NCBI GenBank assembly: GCA_030698495.1
Contig: JAUYKA010000023.1
Location: forward strand, 1-50,231
Source: a bacterium
GTDB lineage: Bacteria > Patescibacteriota > Andersenbacteria > UBA10190
Direction: 5' to 3'
DNA length: 50,231 nt
Shown in pieces: positions 7,832 to 17,560 of the stretch (its first letter is position 1; each line of letters starts with the position of its first letter). The translations under genes and the position numbers were made by a program. The notes beneath the pieces were generated by a model. It was not told the DNA's origin, did not search any database, and worked only from the letters and a program-made list of their open reading frames with translations.

Positions 7832-10390
7832 TTACTTCGTCGTCACTTCCACTCGTCCCCCCGTCTTTCGTGCCAGCACCGTTTTTCCGCTGCCGATTTC
7901 CTCACTGATAACCGAATTGGCTATTGGGTCTTCCAGTATTTCCTGCACAATCCGTCTAATCGGCCTCGCTCCCTTGCCTTCGGCGTAAGCCTTCTCGGCA
8001 ATTTCCTGCCGCACCCCTTTGGAAATGTCCATGGTAATATTTTTTGGCGCTAACCTGGCCGCCAACTCGGCAATATGCAAATCCGTAATCCGGAGCAAGT
8101 CTTTCAACTTAAGAGGCGAGTAAACAATCACTTGATCAATGCGTCCGATTAGCTCCGGCGCCATGTGGTCGTGCAATTCTTTCAAGACCATGTCTTTCAT
8201 TTCCTCATAACGCTCTTCCGCGGCCTCGCGTGCCACGCTTTCTTCCGGCAGGGCAAAGCCCATCCGCGCTTGTTGTGCCAACTGTTTCGAACCGATATTG
8301 CTGGTCATAAGCACAATCGTATTGCGGAAATTCACCGTACGGCCGTGCGCATCGGTTAATTGTCCTTCATCCAAAATTTGCAGCAATATATTCAGCACGT
8401 CGCGGTGTGCCTTTTCGATCTCGTCGAATAATACAATTGAGTAAGGCTGGCGCCGCACACGTTCCGTCAAACCCCCGCCTTCTTCGTAACCGACATAACC
8501 GGCCGGCGCGCCGATCATTCGCGACACCGTGTGTCCTTCCATGAACTCCGACATGTCTACACGTATCAAAGCTTCGGGATTTTCAAATACTTCCCGTGCC
8601 AGCACCTTGGCCGTTTCCGTTTTACCCACACCTGTCGGCCCCAGAAATATAAACGATCCCAGCGGCCGATTAGGATTGGCTATTCCCGCGCGGCTGCGCC
8701 TCACGTACCGCGCCACCGCCGCAATGGCTTCTTCCTGACCGACAATATATCGGTGCAAAATTTCTTCCAAATTGGTCAGCCTTTGCGTTTCCGATTTCAA
8801 CAAGCGCGTTACCGGAATGCCCGTGGATTCCGCTACCACTCGGGCAATATCCTCGTTAGTTATAGACGGCCGGTCACCTTCTTTCTGCTGACTCGCTTTG
8901 CGCGCTATCGCCGCCAGTTTCTCCGTCAGCTGGTCTTCTTTGCGTTTGGCCTGCAGGGCTTCCTCGTAATTCTCTGCTTCAATAGCTTCTTCTTTTAAAG
9001 CGCGCAATTTTTCTTTCTGCTGTTTTAAGTCATGCGCTTCCTTGGCCGCCTCGCTGCCGGCAATTTTTAGCTGCAAGGTAGCTGCCGCTTCATCTAGTAA
9101 ATCCAAAGCTTTGTCCGGCAAAAACCGGTCGGCGATATAACGCACACTCATTTCCACCGCTGCTTTTATTGCCTCGTCGGTAACTGTTAATCCGTGATGC
9201 TGTTCATAAGCCTCGCGCGCTCCCTGCAAAATCATCACGGCTTCCTCCGGCGTCGGTTCCTTAACCTGCACCGGCTGAAAACGCCGCTCCAGCGCCGAAT
9301 CTTTTTCCACATGCTTGCGATATTCATCCATTGTGGTCGCGCCGATTACGCTTACATCTCCCCGCGCCAGCAAAGGCTTCAACATGTTAGCCGCGTCCAG
9401 ACTGCCGCCGGCCGAACCGGCACCCACTATCGTGTGCAGTTCGTCGATAAATAGTGTTGTCTCTTTACTACTCTCCAGCTCCCGTACCAGCTCTTTTATA
9501 CGTTCCTCAAATTCACCGCGAAAAGTTGTACCGGCGATAATACTGGTCAAATCCAACGACAATATTTTCCGATTGATGAGCTTGGGTGGGACTTCCCCCC
9601 GCGCGATGCGCTGGGCTAAACCGGTCACAATGGCTGTCTTGCCCGTGCCCGGCTCGCCGATTAAAATCGGATTATTCTTGTTTTTCCGGTTTAAAATGCT
9701 CATCACCCGCTCGATTTCCTTGGCGCGCCCGATTACCGGGTCGAATTTATTATCGCGCGCCTCTTGGGTTAGGTCTTGCGTGAAATAATCAATCGCTGGT
9801 GTTTTTTGTTTTTCACCTGCTCCCGCTCCCGCCATGCCTGGCTCACCCATCACACCGCCGATGCCGTCGCGCATCATTCTCTTGCCTCCCGCTATTTCCG
9901 TAGGAGGCATCGCTACCGGCATACCCAAAAAGTTGGACAAATCGGGGAAGTGAGAAGTGCTCTTTAAAACTATCTGCACTTGCTGCATCAGCGCCTTCAC
10001 GTCCACCGGCGATTTTTCCAGTAATTTATAAGCGGTTGAATCTTTCAAGGATAAAATTCCAAACAAAACATGCTCGGTGCCGATATAGCGATGATGGTAC
10101 TGAAAAGCGGTGCGCGCGCCTTTCTCAAAGGCCGAACGCGCCTTCGGTGACAGCTCTTCTTTCCATTGCGCCGACTTCTCCATTTTTTCCAGTTCTCCGC
10201 GAATGAATTCCGGTGTAAAACCGAATTTTTTCAAGATACTGTAGGCCAGCGAGCCGGATTCCTGCATCATGCCGTACGCAATATGCTCGGTACCAATGCG
10301 CCGGTGTTTTAACTCTTGGCTAATTTTGGCCGCCGTCGATAAAACATTTTTTAGCCTGCTGGTTAATTTGTCTTGAATTGGATTGTCCAT
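7832..10390 (-). CDS. clpC: ATP-dependent Clp protease ATP-binding subunit ClpC
   Basis: 852 aa Hsp100 unfoldase that feeds substrates to ClpP. Order: two Clp-N repeats (about 1-145), a Gly/Met-rich linker (155-195), AAA-1 with Walker A GEPGTGKT at 245-252 and a FIDELHTIVGAG Walker B region, a UVR-type coiled middle (EEAIEAENYEEALQAKRKE) typical of ClpC rather than ClpB, AAA-2 with Walker A GPTGVGKT near residue 580 and LFDEIEKAH, then the ClpB-D2-small C-terminal domain. AGGAAC lies 7 nt before the ATG. A TATACT -10-like box is at 10428-10433. clpP is not in the window. Confidence 0.96.
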   Translation of the reverse strand: MDNPIQDKLTSRLKNVLSTAAKISQELKHRRIGTEHIAYGMMQESGSLAYSILKKFGFTPEFIRGELEKMEKSAQWKEELSPKARSAFEKGARTAFQYHHRYIGTEHVLFGILSLKDSTAYKLLEKSPVDVKALMQQVQIVLKSTSHFPDLSNFLGMPVAMPPTEIAGGKRMMRDGIGGVMGEPGMAGAGAGEKQKTPAIDYFTQDLTQEARDNKFDPVIGRAKEIERVMSILNRKNKNNPILIGEPGTGKTAIVTGLAQRIARGEVPPKLINRKILSLDLTSIIAGTTFRGEFEERIKELVRELESSKETTLFIDELHTIVGAGSAGGSLDAANMLKPLLARGDVSVIGATTMDEYRKHVEKDSALERRFQPVQVKEPTPEEAVMILQGAREAYEQHHGLTVTDEAIKAAVEMSVRYIADRFLPDKALDLLDEAAATLQLKIAGSEAAKEAHDLKQQKEKLRALKEEAIEAENYEEALQAKRKEDQLTEKLAAIARKASQQKEGDRPSITNEDIARVVAESTGIPVTRLLKSETQRLTNLEEILHRYIVGQEEAIAAVARYVRRSRAGIANPNRPLGSFIFLGPTGVGKTETAKVLAREVFENPEALIRVDMSEFMEGHTVSRMIGAPAGYVGYEEGGGLTERVRRQPYSIVLFDEIEKAHRDVLNILLQILDEGQLTDAHGRTVNFRNTIVLMTSNIGSKQLAQQARMGFALPEESVAREAAEERYEEMKDMVLKELHDHMAPELIGRIDQVIVYSPLKLKDLLRITDLHIAELAARLAPKNITMDISKGVRQEIAEKAYAEGKGARPIRRIVQEILEDPIANSVISEEIGSGKTVLARKTGGRVEVTTK

Positions 10391-10793
10391 TATGTTGTTC
10401 CTGGTAATGATTATTTAAGATAGAGATAGTATAACAAGTTTAAGCCTATGCTACACCTCCGGCCTTACAAACTTAATTTTACTCGCTCGCCGGCTCATAG
10501 TAACACCTACTTCTTACTCGTTTATCCACCTTCACGCAAGAGACTCTTTAAAAATCACAAATAACAAATTACAAATCCCAAACAAGCGACAAATTTCAAA
10601 CGCAACAAACAATACGACGTGCTTGTGTTTTGTAAATTGTGTTTTGTTTGCTGCGCCAGCCATAGCCCGTTTCCTCATAATTGTTATTGGATAGATTGGC
10701 GGCGGCTGGGAATTTGTGGTTTGATAAGTTTGTAATTTATTTTCTTTGTTTATCCTAACCAGCCAAATTATCTACACATATAAATAATTTTTC
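10391..10793. other. 400-nt gap: clpC promoter region and type K repeat words
   Basis: Holds the clpC upstream region (minus-strand TATACT at 10428-10433). From about 10550 to 10750 there is an imperfect inverted repeat of AAATCACAAATAACAAATT-type words against TTTGTAAATTGTGTTTTGTTTG-type words, with a GCGCCAGCCATAGCCCG fragment of the family H hairpin in the middle. No ORF or tRNA is seen. TATAAA sits 9 nt before the recX ATG. Confidence 0.5.
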
Positions 10794-11249
10794 ATGAGCA
10801 GTAATACTAACGATCCTCATTATCAGGCCCAGAAAATTCTAAGCCGCCGTGATTACACGGAATTTGAAATGCGCGCCAAACTTAAGCAAAAAAAAATCAC
10901 CGCCGCGCAAATTGATGACACTATCAATTGGTTAAAAGACAACCAACTTATCAACGACGCCGACTTCGCCGCTTCGTACATCGCAAGCGTTTTGAATTAC
11001 AAATCGGTCGGCCCCTACTGGCTTAAAGCCAAACTTAAACAGAAGGGGATAGCGGGCGATATAATAGAATCCGCTATCGGACAAGTTTTCACCGACGAAC
11101 ACGAAGTTAAAATTGCCACCGAGGCTGCCAGCCGTTGGCAGCGACTGCATAGCAATGCCAAAAACGACAAACAAAAACTATATCGCTTCCTCGCCTCCCG
11201 CGGCTTTTCGTCTGACTGCATTACCAGAGTAACGGACAAATTGTTTTGA
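10794..11249 (+). CDS. recX: RecX family regulatory protein
   Basis: 151 aa. RecX binds and inhibits RecA filaments. The sequence is three consecutive three-helix RecX repeats: AQKILSRRDYTEFEMRAKLKQKKI..., INWLKDNQLINDADFAASYI..., then KLYRFLASRGFSSDCI. The length (150-160 aa) is normal. No Shine-Dalgarno is visible, and TATAAA lies very near the start, so the 5' UTR may be only a few nucleotides. recA is not in the window. Confidence 0.88.
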   Translation: MSSNTNDPHYQAQKILSRRDYTEFEMRAKLKQKKITAAQIDDTINWLKDNQLINDADFAASYIASVLNYKSVGPYWLKAKLKQKGIAGDIIESAIGQVFTDEHEVKIATEAASRWQRLHSNAKNDKQKLYRFLASRGFSSDCITRVTDKLF

Positions 11250-11288
11250 TATTTAAGTTGTTGTTTTGCGTTTTGCGTTTTAAGTTTT

Positions 11289-12182
11289 CTACATCGCCCG
11301 CAGGCGCTTTATCCTCTCCTCAATCGGCGGATGAGTGGAAAACAGATTACTGAAAGACCTGCGCGAAAATGGGTTAGCGATATATAAATGAGCGGTGGCT
11401 TTTCCAGCTGTCGGGAGCGGCGGGGAACCGGCAATTTTCTCCAGCGCCCGCGCCAGTCCTTCCGGGTAGCGGGTCAGCAATACTCCTGACGCATCCGCCA
11501 AATATTCTCGCTGTCGTGATATTGCCAACTGAATCAGCTTGGCCACGATCGGGGAGACAATCAGCATGACCAAGCCGACTATTGCCAGAATCGCCCCCAG
11601 CTGACCGCTGTTTTCCCCATCGCCGCGCCTGCGGCCACCACCCCAGAAAGTCATACGCAGAAAAATATCCGATAGTATCACCAAAAACCCTACCAGCACC
11701 GCTACCAAAGTAGCAAAGCGAATATCGTAATTGCGCACATGCCCCAACTCATGCGCCAGCACTCCTTCCATCTCTGCTCTGTCCAACCGTTCCAATAATC
11801 CTCGCGTCACCGCTACCGACGCATGCTCCGGATCCCGCCCGGTGGCAAAAGCATTTAGAGCGGGGGAGTTGATCAGATAAACTTTCGGTTTGGGCACACC
11901 GGCCGTAATAGCGATGTTTTCCACCAACCGGTGCAACTCCGGTGCTTCCTCCGCCGATACTTCCCGTGCCCGATTAGTCATCAACGCTATTTTATCGCCG
12001 CTGTAATAGCCGATTAACGTAGAAGGGATAATAAAAATCGCCGCCACAACAGGCAAGTAAAAATCTCCCCGTACCGCGTAAGAATATAAAGCCACCGTGC
12101 CGATCACCAGCACCAACACCACAAAAATCAAAACCCACGACCGGCGTTTGTTGGCCGATATTTCATTGTATAAAGTAGACAT
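11289..12182 (-). CDS. htpX: HtpX-like membrane zinc metalloprotease
   Basis: 297 aa from ATG at 12182 (MSTLYNEISANKRRSW). Two N-terminal transmembrane segments come first, then VLAHELGHVRNYD (HExxH zinc site) and two further membrane segments. The third-ligand region is REYLADASGVLLTRYPEGLARAL, followed by an FSTHPPIEERIKRL C-terminus typical of HtpX. It degrades misfolded membrane proteins. The upstream ATG of the long frame lies inside a type A repeat and was not used. It lies downstream of lemA on the same strand, a common LemA-HtpX pairing. Confidence 0.94.
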   Translation of the reverse strand: MSTLYNEISANKRRSWVLIFVVLVLVIGTVALYSYAVRGDFYLPVVAAIFIIPSTLIGYYSGDKIALMTNRAREVSAEEAPELHRLVENIAITAGVPKPKVYLINSPALNAFATGRDPEHASVAVTRGLLERLDRAEMEGVLAHELGHVRNYDIRFATLVAVLVGFLVILSDIFLRMTFWGGGRRRGDGENSGQLGAILAIVGLVMLIVSPIVAKLIQLAISRQREYLADASGVLLTRYPEGLARALEKIAGSPPLPTAGKATAHLYIANPFSRRSFSNLFSTHPPIEERIKRLRAM

Positions 12183-12310
12183 AATAAACAATTTACAATT
12201 TCCAATTATCAATTTCCATTCAATTCACAATGACCAATTTTCAAACGCAGCCGTCATGTTTGGAAAATTGAAAATTAAAGCCTGCGTAAACGCACGTACA
12301 ATTTAATTGT
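12183..12310. repeat. Type A AT-rich inverted word repeat
   Basis: The htpX-lemA spacer has ACAATTTCCAATTATCAATTT-like and CAATGACCAATTTTC words. These are partly complementary to GGAAAATTGAAAATT on the other side of a GCAGCCGTCATG loop. The same words occur at 12946, 22600, 28030 and 43861. Confidence 0.65.
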
Positions 12311-12325
12311 CTAAAAAACCAGGTA

Positions 12326-12883
12326 TTAAAACTGTACCTTCGGTACACTCCTTGCTCCTTCGTCTTCCAGTTCAAAGAAGTCCTGTTTTTTAAACCCGAA
12401 CATATTGGCAATTATATTTGTTGGCACTGACTCTACCGAGGTATTAAAGTCGCGGACATTGCTGTTGTAAAACCGCCTCGCCGCTTGAATTTTATCTTCT
12501 GTATCGGACAACTCCCTCTGCAACTCCAAAAAGTTAGCGTTAGCTTTCAAATCCGGATAACTTTCCGCGACCGCAAACAAAGTTTTCAAAGTTGAAGTCA
12601 AACCATTCTCCGCTTTCGCCGACTCCGCCGGCGTTTTTGCTCCCAGCGCCTGCGCCCGGGCTTGCGTCACCGAATCAAAAGCCTGGCGCTCATGAGACGC
12701 ATAGCCTTTAACGGTCTCTATTAAATTAGGAATTAAATTATGCCGTCGCTTTAATTGCACATCAATATCACTCCACGCTTCCTTAACCTGATTGCGCCGC
12801 CGCACTAGCGAATTATAAGCCAGCAGGGCATACCCCGCTACCACCACCACTACTACTAAAATTATCCAAGCTAACAGTCCCAT
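12326..12883 (-). CDS. lemA: LemA family protein
   Basis: 185 aa from ATG at 12883 (MGLLAWIILVVVVVV). One N-terminal transmembrane anchor is followed by the LemA four-helix domain: YNSLVRRRNQVKEAWSDIDVQLKRRHNLIPNLIETVKGYASHE, AESYPDLKANANFLELQRELSDTEDKI, and ARRFYNSNVRDFN. The ending region carries FFELEDEGARSVPKVQF, the family's usual tail. The role is unknown but it is widely paired with HtpX, as here. The 21 extra upstream residues of the open frame are unlikely because the anchor begins at this ATG. Confidence 0.93.
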   Translation of the reverse strand: MGLLAWIILVVVVVVAGYALLAYNSLVRRRNQVKEAWSDIDVQLKRRHNLIPNLIETVKGYASHERQAFDSVTQARAQALGAKTPAESAKAENGLTSTLKTLFAVAESYPDLKANANFLELQRELSDTEDKIQAARRFYNSNVRDFNTSVESVPTNIIANMFGFKKQDFFELEDEGARSVPKVQF

Positions 12884-12945
12884 ACAATAAATATGGTATA
12901 TTAAAAAGACAAAGACAGCAAGACTAATACGTAAAACAATTTTCA

Positions 12946-13080
12946 AGTTACAATTATCAATTTCTATTCAATTTACAATGACCAATTTTCAAAAACTTAT
13001 AATAATAAACAATAACTGTTTAAAAATTAAAAATTATATATTGAATGAAAATTGTAAATTGGAAATTAAAAATTATTAAC
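12946..13080. repeat. Type A long imperfect inverted repeat upstream of pilM
   Basis: Left arm TTACAATTATCAATTTCTAT...CAATGACCAATTTTC. Right arm GAATGAAAATTGTAAATTGG...AAATTAAAAATTATT. The right arm runs to within a few bases of the pilM ATG, so the pilM 5' UTR is made of repeat sequence. It separates divergent lemA and pilM. Confidence 0.7.
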
Positions 13081-13082
13081 AT

Positions 13083-14189
13083 ATGGTTTTCTTCGGCACT
13101 CCCAATTCATACCTCGGCCTGGATATCGGCACTTCTTCCTTAAAAGTGGTAGAGCTTGTTAATCGCCGCAAGCGTGTGGAAGTAGGCACTTATGGCCAAA
13201 TCAATTTTCCTAACCCGCTCATCAATCCGGATACCGACGAAGACAAGGCAATTGCCGAGACCGCCCAGGCCATAACAAAATTACTCGATGCCGCCCAGGT
13301 TTCCACCGACGCCGTCATCGCCGCTCTGCCCAGCAGTATTGTTTTTTCCTCTGTTATAAACTTGCCGGCCGCGTCCGATGCCGACATGGACAAAGCCGTT
13401 CACTTCGCTGCGCGGGATATTGTTCCGGCCGACCTTAGTGAAACCGTGTTGGGTTGGAGCATTTTGGGCGGTACGCCTCATTTGGATTCCGACCACACTC
13501 CTTTATCCGCCGATAAAAAAGAAGCTCCCCCTAAAATCAACGCCGCCGACAGCGTCCCTGTCTTTTTAACCGCCGCCCCCAAAGAAGTAGTCAACCGCTA
13601 CGAACGCCTCATTAAACTTCTCAAACTCAACCTCGTCGCTTTAGAAGTGGAAACTTTTTCTTTGGCACGCTCTCTCCTGTCCGGCGCGGCCGACTCCGCC
13701 TTAATTATCGATATCGGCGACCGGGTTACTACTTATCATATTGTCGACCGGGGCGCTCCCCGTGTTTCTTTTACTCTGGATTATGGCGGCAAGGACATCA
13801 CCGCGGCTATTGCCTCGTCCAATCGATCGGATACCGCGCAAGCGGAAAGTCTCAAAGTCAAATATGGCCTTGGCACCGGTGCGCCCCAAGACCTGCGCCT
13901 TACTATTAATAACGCCGTGCTCAAGATAATGGAACAGTCGCGTCGATTGCTTGATATTTACAGCCAGCAATCAGGCCGCGTAATTAATAAGACGATCTTA
14001 ATCGGCGGGGGAGCGAACCTGCCCGATCTCGCGCCCGCCTGGTCGAATTTCCTGCGCCACAAAGTCAGTGTGGGCAATCCCTGGCAGGGACTGGCTGTAC
14101 CGGATCAACTGGTGAGTAAGCTTACCGAGCTTGGCCCCGCCTACGCTGTTGCTGTCGGCCTTGCCCAGCGGCAAATAAGTCAAGTATAA
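13083..14189 (+). CDS. pilM: Type IV pilus assembly protein PilM
   Basis: 368 aa actin-like (FtsA/PilM fold) cytoplasmic ATPase that links the inner-membrane PilN-PilO complex to the pilus motor. Visible motifs: LGLDIGTSSLKVVEL (phosphate 1), ALPSSIVFSSVINLP, DSALIIDIGDRVTTYHIVD (phosphate 2), and KTILIGGGANLPDLA (adenosine). First gene of the pilMNO-X-pilB operon. No Shine-Dalgarno; the upstream sequence is a type A repeat. Confidence 0.94.
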   Translation: MVFFGTPNSYLGLDIGTSSLKVVELVNRRKRVEVGTYGQINFPNPLINPDTDEDKAIAETAQAITKLLDAAQVSTDAVIAALPSSIVFSSVINLPAASDADMDKAVHFAARDIVPADLSETVLGWSILGGTPHLDSDHTPLSADKKEAPPKINAADSVPVFLTAAPKEVVNRYERLIKLLKLNLVALEVETFSLARSLLSGAADSALIIDIGDRVTTYHIVDRGAPRVSFTLDYGGKDITAAIASSNRSDTAQAESLKVKYGLGTGAPQDLRLTINNAVLKIMEQSRRLLDIYSQQSGRVINKTILIGGGANLPDLAPAWSNFLRHKVSVGNPWQGLAVPDQLVSKLTELGPAYAVAVGLAQRQISQV

Positions 14190-14223
14190 TAAAGCCTAAG
14201 AAATCCTTCACGCGAAATTTACC

Positions 14224-14820
14224 ATGGCGCAAATTAATTTAGCTCCCGGTACACAATACGCTTTAGCCGCCCGCCGTCGTCGACAACGTCTCTTCATGCT
14301 ATCGATTTTAGTTATGGCCGTTTTGTTAATTGTCTGGGGAGGATTATTTTTAATTGAACGCGTTTTTAAACAAAGACTTGGATCGGACCAAACCGCGCTG
14401 GCCGCCCTGGAAACAGAAATTACCCGTGTTGGTCCGGATGTCAGCCGCATCCAGTTATTTGAAGGCCGGGTGCAGGTTCTGGGTTCTTTATTAGATAATC
14501 ATGTTAACTGGAACCCGCTCCTTCAAGAGCTTGAGAAATTATTGCCCCCGGAAACTGTGCTTACGTCTCTTCGTGCCGGAGTTGATAATAATACTGTGGA
14601 CATCTCCGGTACCACTCCCAATATTGATGTTGTGGCGCAAACCTTGGCCAGCCTGGCCGATCAGCCCGACCGCCCCACTGTTTTTTCGAGCGGCAACGTA
14701 AAATCCATTAATCGTGTTACCGACAAAGACGAACAAGGCAATATCACCGCCAGTTATTTTACTTTCAACGGTACGCTGGAAATCAAGCCGTCTTTTTGGC
14801 AGACAAGGGGAGGACTATAA
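14224..14820 (+). CDS. pilN: Type IV pilus assembly protein PilN
   Basis: 198 aa. The N-terminus MAQINLAPG is the cytoplasmic INLxP motif that binds PilM. One transmembrane helix (LFMLSILVMAVLLIVWGGLFLI) follows, then a coiled coil (QTALAALETEITRV) and a periplasmic/extracytoplasmic ferredoxin-like domain (LLQELEKLLPPETVLTSLRAGVD). It starts 34 nt after pilM and is followed by pilO after 5 nt. Confidence 0.88.
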   Translation: MAQINLAPGTQYALAARRRRQRLFMLSILVMAVLLIVWGGLFLIERVFKQRLGSDQTALAALETEITRVGPDVSRIQLFEGRVQVLGSLLDNHVNWNPLLQELEKLLPPETVLTSLRAGVDNNTVDISGTTPNIDVVAQTLASLADQPDRPTVFSSGNVKSINRVTDKDEQGNITASYFTFNGTLEIKPSFWQTRGGL

Positions 14821-14825
14821 CAATT

Positions 14826-15416
14826 ATGACCAAGCAATCCCTTAACCTGCCCTACCTTATTCTTTCCGGCCTTATAATTGTTGCCATCTTTATGGTGTTT
14901 TTAGCGTATGTTCCCGCGGTTCAGCGCATTAATAATATCCGCCAGCAAATAAGCGACATTCAAACGCAAGCGGCACAAAAACAGGAATTTCTTCAAACCG
15001 TTGACGCCAAAAAAAGCTTCCTAGCCGACCAGCAGATACACGAAAAAGAACTTAATGTTGTTCTGCCCACCGATGATCAGATGGAAGATGCCCTGCGCAT
15101 TATTGATCGCGCCGCTGCCACCGCGCAAGTCAGCGTGGAATCAGTCAGCGACACCAGTACCAGTGTTCAAAACTCCTTGCGCAGCCGTCGTGTCCGCGCC
15201 GAAGACACTGACATCCCGGCGGATGTACTGCCGTTTGGTTTCAATGTGAAAACTGCCGGCACCTATCAGCAAATACGCACCCTGCTTGATGAGCTCTACA
15301 AATCAGCCCGTATTTTTGACGTTGCCACCCTGACGCTTTCTCGCGACAAAAATCAGCTTGACTCACTTAGCACCGAACTTGCCATCCGTTTTTATTCTTA
15401 TCAACCCGGCCAGTAA
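14826..15416 (+). CDS. pilO: PilO-like type IV pilus protein
   Basis: 196 aa from ATG at 14826 (MTKQSLNLPYLILSG). One transmembrane helix, then a long coiled coil (NNIRQQISDIQTQAAQKQEFLQTVDAKKSF). A C-terminal PilO-like domain (GTYQQIRTLLDELYKSARIFDVATLTLSR) resembles the family's ...FxNVGNF... core only in its last strand pattern. Assigned from architecture and its position right after pilN. The earlier in-frame start overlaps the pilN end and was not used. Confidence 0.82.
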   Translation: MTKQSLNLPYLILSGLIIVAIFMVFLAYVPAVQRINNIRQQISDIQTQAAQKQEFLQTVDAKKSFLADQQIHEKELNVVLPTDDQMEDALRIIDRAAATAQVSVESVSDTSTSVQNSLRSRRVRAEDTDIPADVLPFGFNVKTAGTYQQIRTLLDELYKSARIFDVATLTLSRDKNQLDSLSTELAIRFYSYQPGQ

Positions 15417-15446
15417 TTTTACTAATAGCTAATCACTTATTAATCC

Positions 15447-15716
15447 ATGCCTTCCTCCCCTAATAAAACAATCATCTGGCTTGTTGTTGTTCTGCTGACT
15501 ATTGCCGCCGCCGGTTTGGTCGCCCTTTTGCTTTTGCCTGCCGCTTCCGTCACGCCGGACAACCAGCCGTCTGCCGCTACCACTTCTTCCTTAGAAACAA
15601 ACAGCCGCGTATTTCAAGCGCCGGATTATACCTCTTTAAACAAGCAACTTATTAACGACGGCTCGTTGCCGGTTCAGCCTCCCGCCCAAGCCGGCAAAAC
15701 CAACCCATTTTTGTAA
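15447..15716 (+). CDS. Small membrane protein in PilP position
   Basis: 89 aa. One N-terminal transmembrane helix (TIIWLVVVLLTIAAAGLVALLLL) precedes a disordered Ser/Thr/Pro-rich tail ending KTNPFL. It sits between pilO and pilB, where diderm bacteria encode the lipoprotein PilP. It has no lipobox and no PilP fold, so it is at most a positional analogue. The NPF ending recalls the NPF/NPFxL-type tails of some pilus accessory proteins, but this is weak. Part of the pilus operon. Confidence 0.6.
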   Translation: MPSSPNKTIIWLVVVLLTIAAAGLVALLLLPAASVTPDNQPSAATTSSLETNSRVFQAPDYTSLNKQLINDGSLPVQPPAQAGKTNPFL

Positions 15717-15753
15717 AAGTGTTAATTGAAAATTGGAACATTGAAAATTCAAT

Positions 15754-17499
15754 ATGTCCGACCCCAATAAAATAGAAGAACTTCTGCTTGAACGCGGCCT
15801 AATCAAGCCCGAACAGATCCAGCGTATTCATCGCCGCCAGGAAGCCGAACAGAAATCCTTTCTGGATGTCTTACGGGAAGAAAAAATTGTCTATCCCGAA
15901 CAACTGGCGCAAGTAAAAGCCGAGGCAACCGGCGTGCCGTACATAGACTTGTCATCCGTTCAGCCTGATGAAAAAGCTATGCGGGACATTTCCCGCCAAG
16001 CCGCGGCCACCTACCATTTTTTCGCTTTTGGCGAAAAAGGCGGCAAACTGCAAGTCGCCTTGGAATCTCCGAACGACTTCCAGGCGCTGGAAGCCGTTAA
16101 GTTTATCGCCAAAAAAAGAGGGCTGACTCCCGAAGTGTTTATTTCTTCCCAAGAGGGTATAGACAAGATGCTTGGTGGCTCCAGTGAAATACAAGTGGAA
16201 ATAGGCAGCGCCCTACGTGATTTCAGCGCTGAAGTAGCTCAAACCAAACTGCCCGGCAAAGACGACAAAGATATTGCCCGCTACATCGCCGAGGCCCCGG
16301 TTACTAAGGTAGTCGCTGTCATTATCCGCCACGCCATCGAAGGCAATGCTTCCGACATCCACGTCGAACCAACCGCCAAAGACCTGCGCATTCGTTACCG
16401 TATTGATGGTGCTTTGCATACCTCGCTCCTTTTACCGAAACGCGCTCACCTGGCCATCATCTCCCGGATTAAAATATTATCCAACCTAAAAATAGACGAA
16501 TCACGCCTGCCGCAGGACGGTCGCTTTTCCATTACCGCTGATCAGCGCGCTTTTGATTTTCGTGTTTCCGTCATGCCGACCGTGTTCGGCGAAAAAATCG
16601 CTCTGCGTATCTTAGACAAATCCCGGGGCGCTCCTTCCTTTGATGAGTTGGGATTACGCGGCCCCCAACAGAAAATTTTCCGCGAGCATTTAACCGCTCC
16701 CCACGGCATCATTTTAATTTCCGGTCCCACTGGCGCCGGCAAATCCACCACGCTGTTTACTTCCGTTAGTCTTATCAATACACCGGAAGTTAATATCGCT
16801 ACATTGGAAGACCCGGTTGAATACGACATTCAAGGCGTCAATCAAACTCAAATCAATCCCGCCATTGGCCTTACCTTTGCCTCCGGCTTGCGCAATTTAT
16901 TGCGCCAGGATCCGGACATATTAATGGTTGGCGAAATCCGCGACAAAGAAACCGCCGCCCTGGCCGTGCACTCCTCTTTAACCGGGCACCTGGTTTTATC
17001 CACTATCCACACCAACGATGCTGTCGGCACCGTCCCGCGCCTGATTGACATGGGTATTGACCCTTATCTGCTCACCGCTACTCTGCGCTTGCTGGCCGCT
17101 CAACGTTTGGTTGGCAAACTATGTCCGGCTTGCAAGAAAGAACAAGACATACCTTCGCGACTGCGGGAGAAAATAGCGGCCGAGCTAGCCCATGTTCCCG
17201 CCGATTATAAAACCAGCTCCAATTTGACTGATCCGCGCCACTTATATGTAGCCGAAGGTTGTCCTGCTTGTCACGAAACCGGCACCGTCGGTCGATTGGC
17301 AATTTTCGAAATTATTCCCGTCTCGCGCAAAATGCGCTCCGCCATCAACGAATCGGCCGACTACGATATCTTATATGATATCGCTCGCTCCGAAGGATAT
17401 CTGTCTATGCGCCAGGATGGCCTGCTTAAAGCGCTCGCCGGTGAAGTGCAATATGAAGATGTGCTGCGCGTCACCAGTCAATCGCAATCACTCTACTGA
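15754..17499 (+). CDS. pilB: Type IV pilus extension ATPase PilB
   Basis: 581 aa GspE/PilB ATPase that powers pilus extension. The N-terminal MshEN/T2SSE-N domain (about 1-150) precedes a catalytic domain with ASDIHVEP, Walker A GPTGAGKS at 324-331, an Asp box (LEDPVEYDIQGVNQTQIN), Walker B DPDILMVGEIRD and a His box (LTGHLVLSTIHTNDA). A zinc-binding tetracysteine is present (CPACKK ... CPACHETG). The 5' flank is a type A repeat fragment (GAAAATTCAAT) with no Shine-Dalgarno. Confidence 0.96.
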   Translation: MSDPNKIEELLLERGLIKPEQIQRIHRRQEAEQKSFLDVLREEKIVYPEQLAQVKAEATGVPYIDLSSVQPDEKAMRDISRQAAATYHFFAFGEKGGKLQVALESPNDFQALEAVKFIAKKRGLTPEVFISSQEGIDKMLGGSSEIQVEIGSALRDFSAEVAQTKLPGKDDKDIARYIAEAPVTKVVAVIIRHAIEGNASDIHVEPTAKDLRIRYRIDGALHTSLLLPKRAHLAIISRIKILSNLKIDESRLPQDGRFSITADQRAFDFRVSVMPTVFGEKIALRILDKSRGAPSFDELGLRGPQQKIFREHLTAPHGIILISGPTGAGKSTTLFTSVSLINTPEVNIATLEDPVEYDIQGVNQTQINPAIGLTFASGLRNLLRQDPDILMVGEIRDKETAALAVHSSLTGHLVLSTIHTNDAVGTVPRLIDMGIDPYLLTATLRLLAAQRLVGKLCPACKKEQDIPSRLREKIAAELAHVPADYKTSSNLTDPRHLYVAEGCPACHETGTVGRLAIFEIIPVSRKMRSAINESADYDILYDIARSEGYLSMRQDGLLKALAGEVQYEDVLRVTSQSQSLY

Positions 17500-17531
17500 A
17501 GGAGCATGAAGCGCATAGACAACAGAGCCAT

Positions 17532-17560
17532 TTAACAATTCGTCAATAAAGCATTATAAT
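17532..17560 (+). promoter_or_regulatory. Promoter of the response regulator gene
   Basis: TTAACA (17532-17537), 17-nt spacer, TATAAT (17555-17560). This is the best sigma-70-type match in the pilus region, about 65 nt upstream of the ATG. Confidence 0.65.
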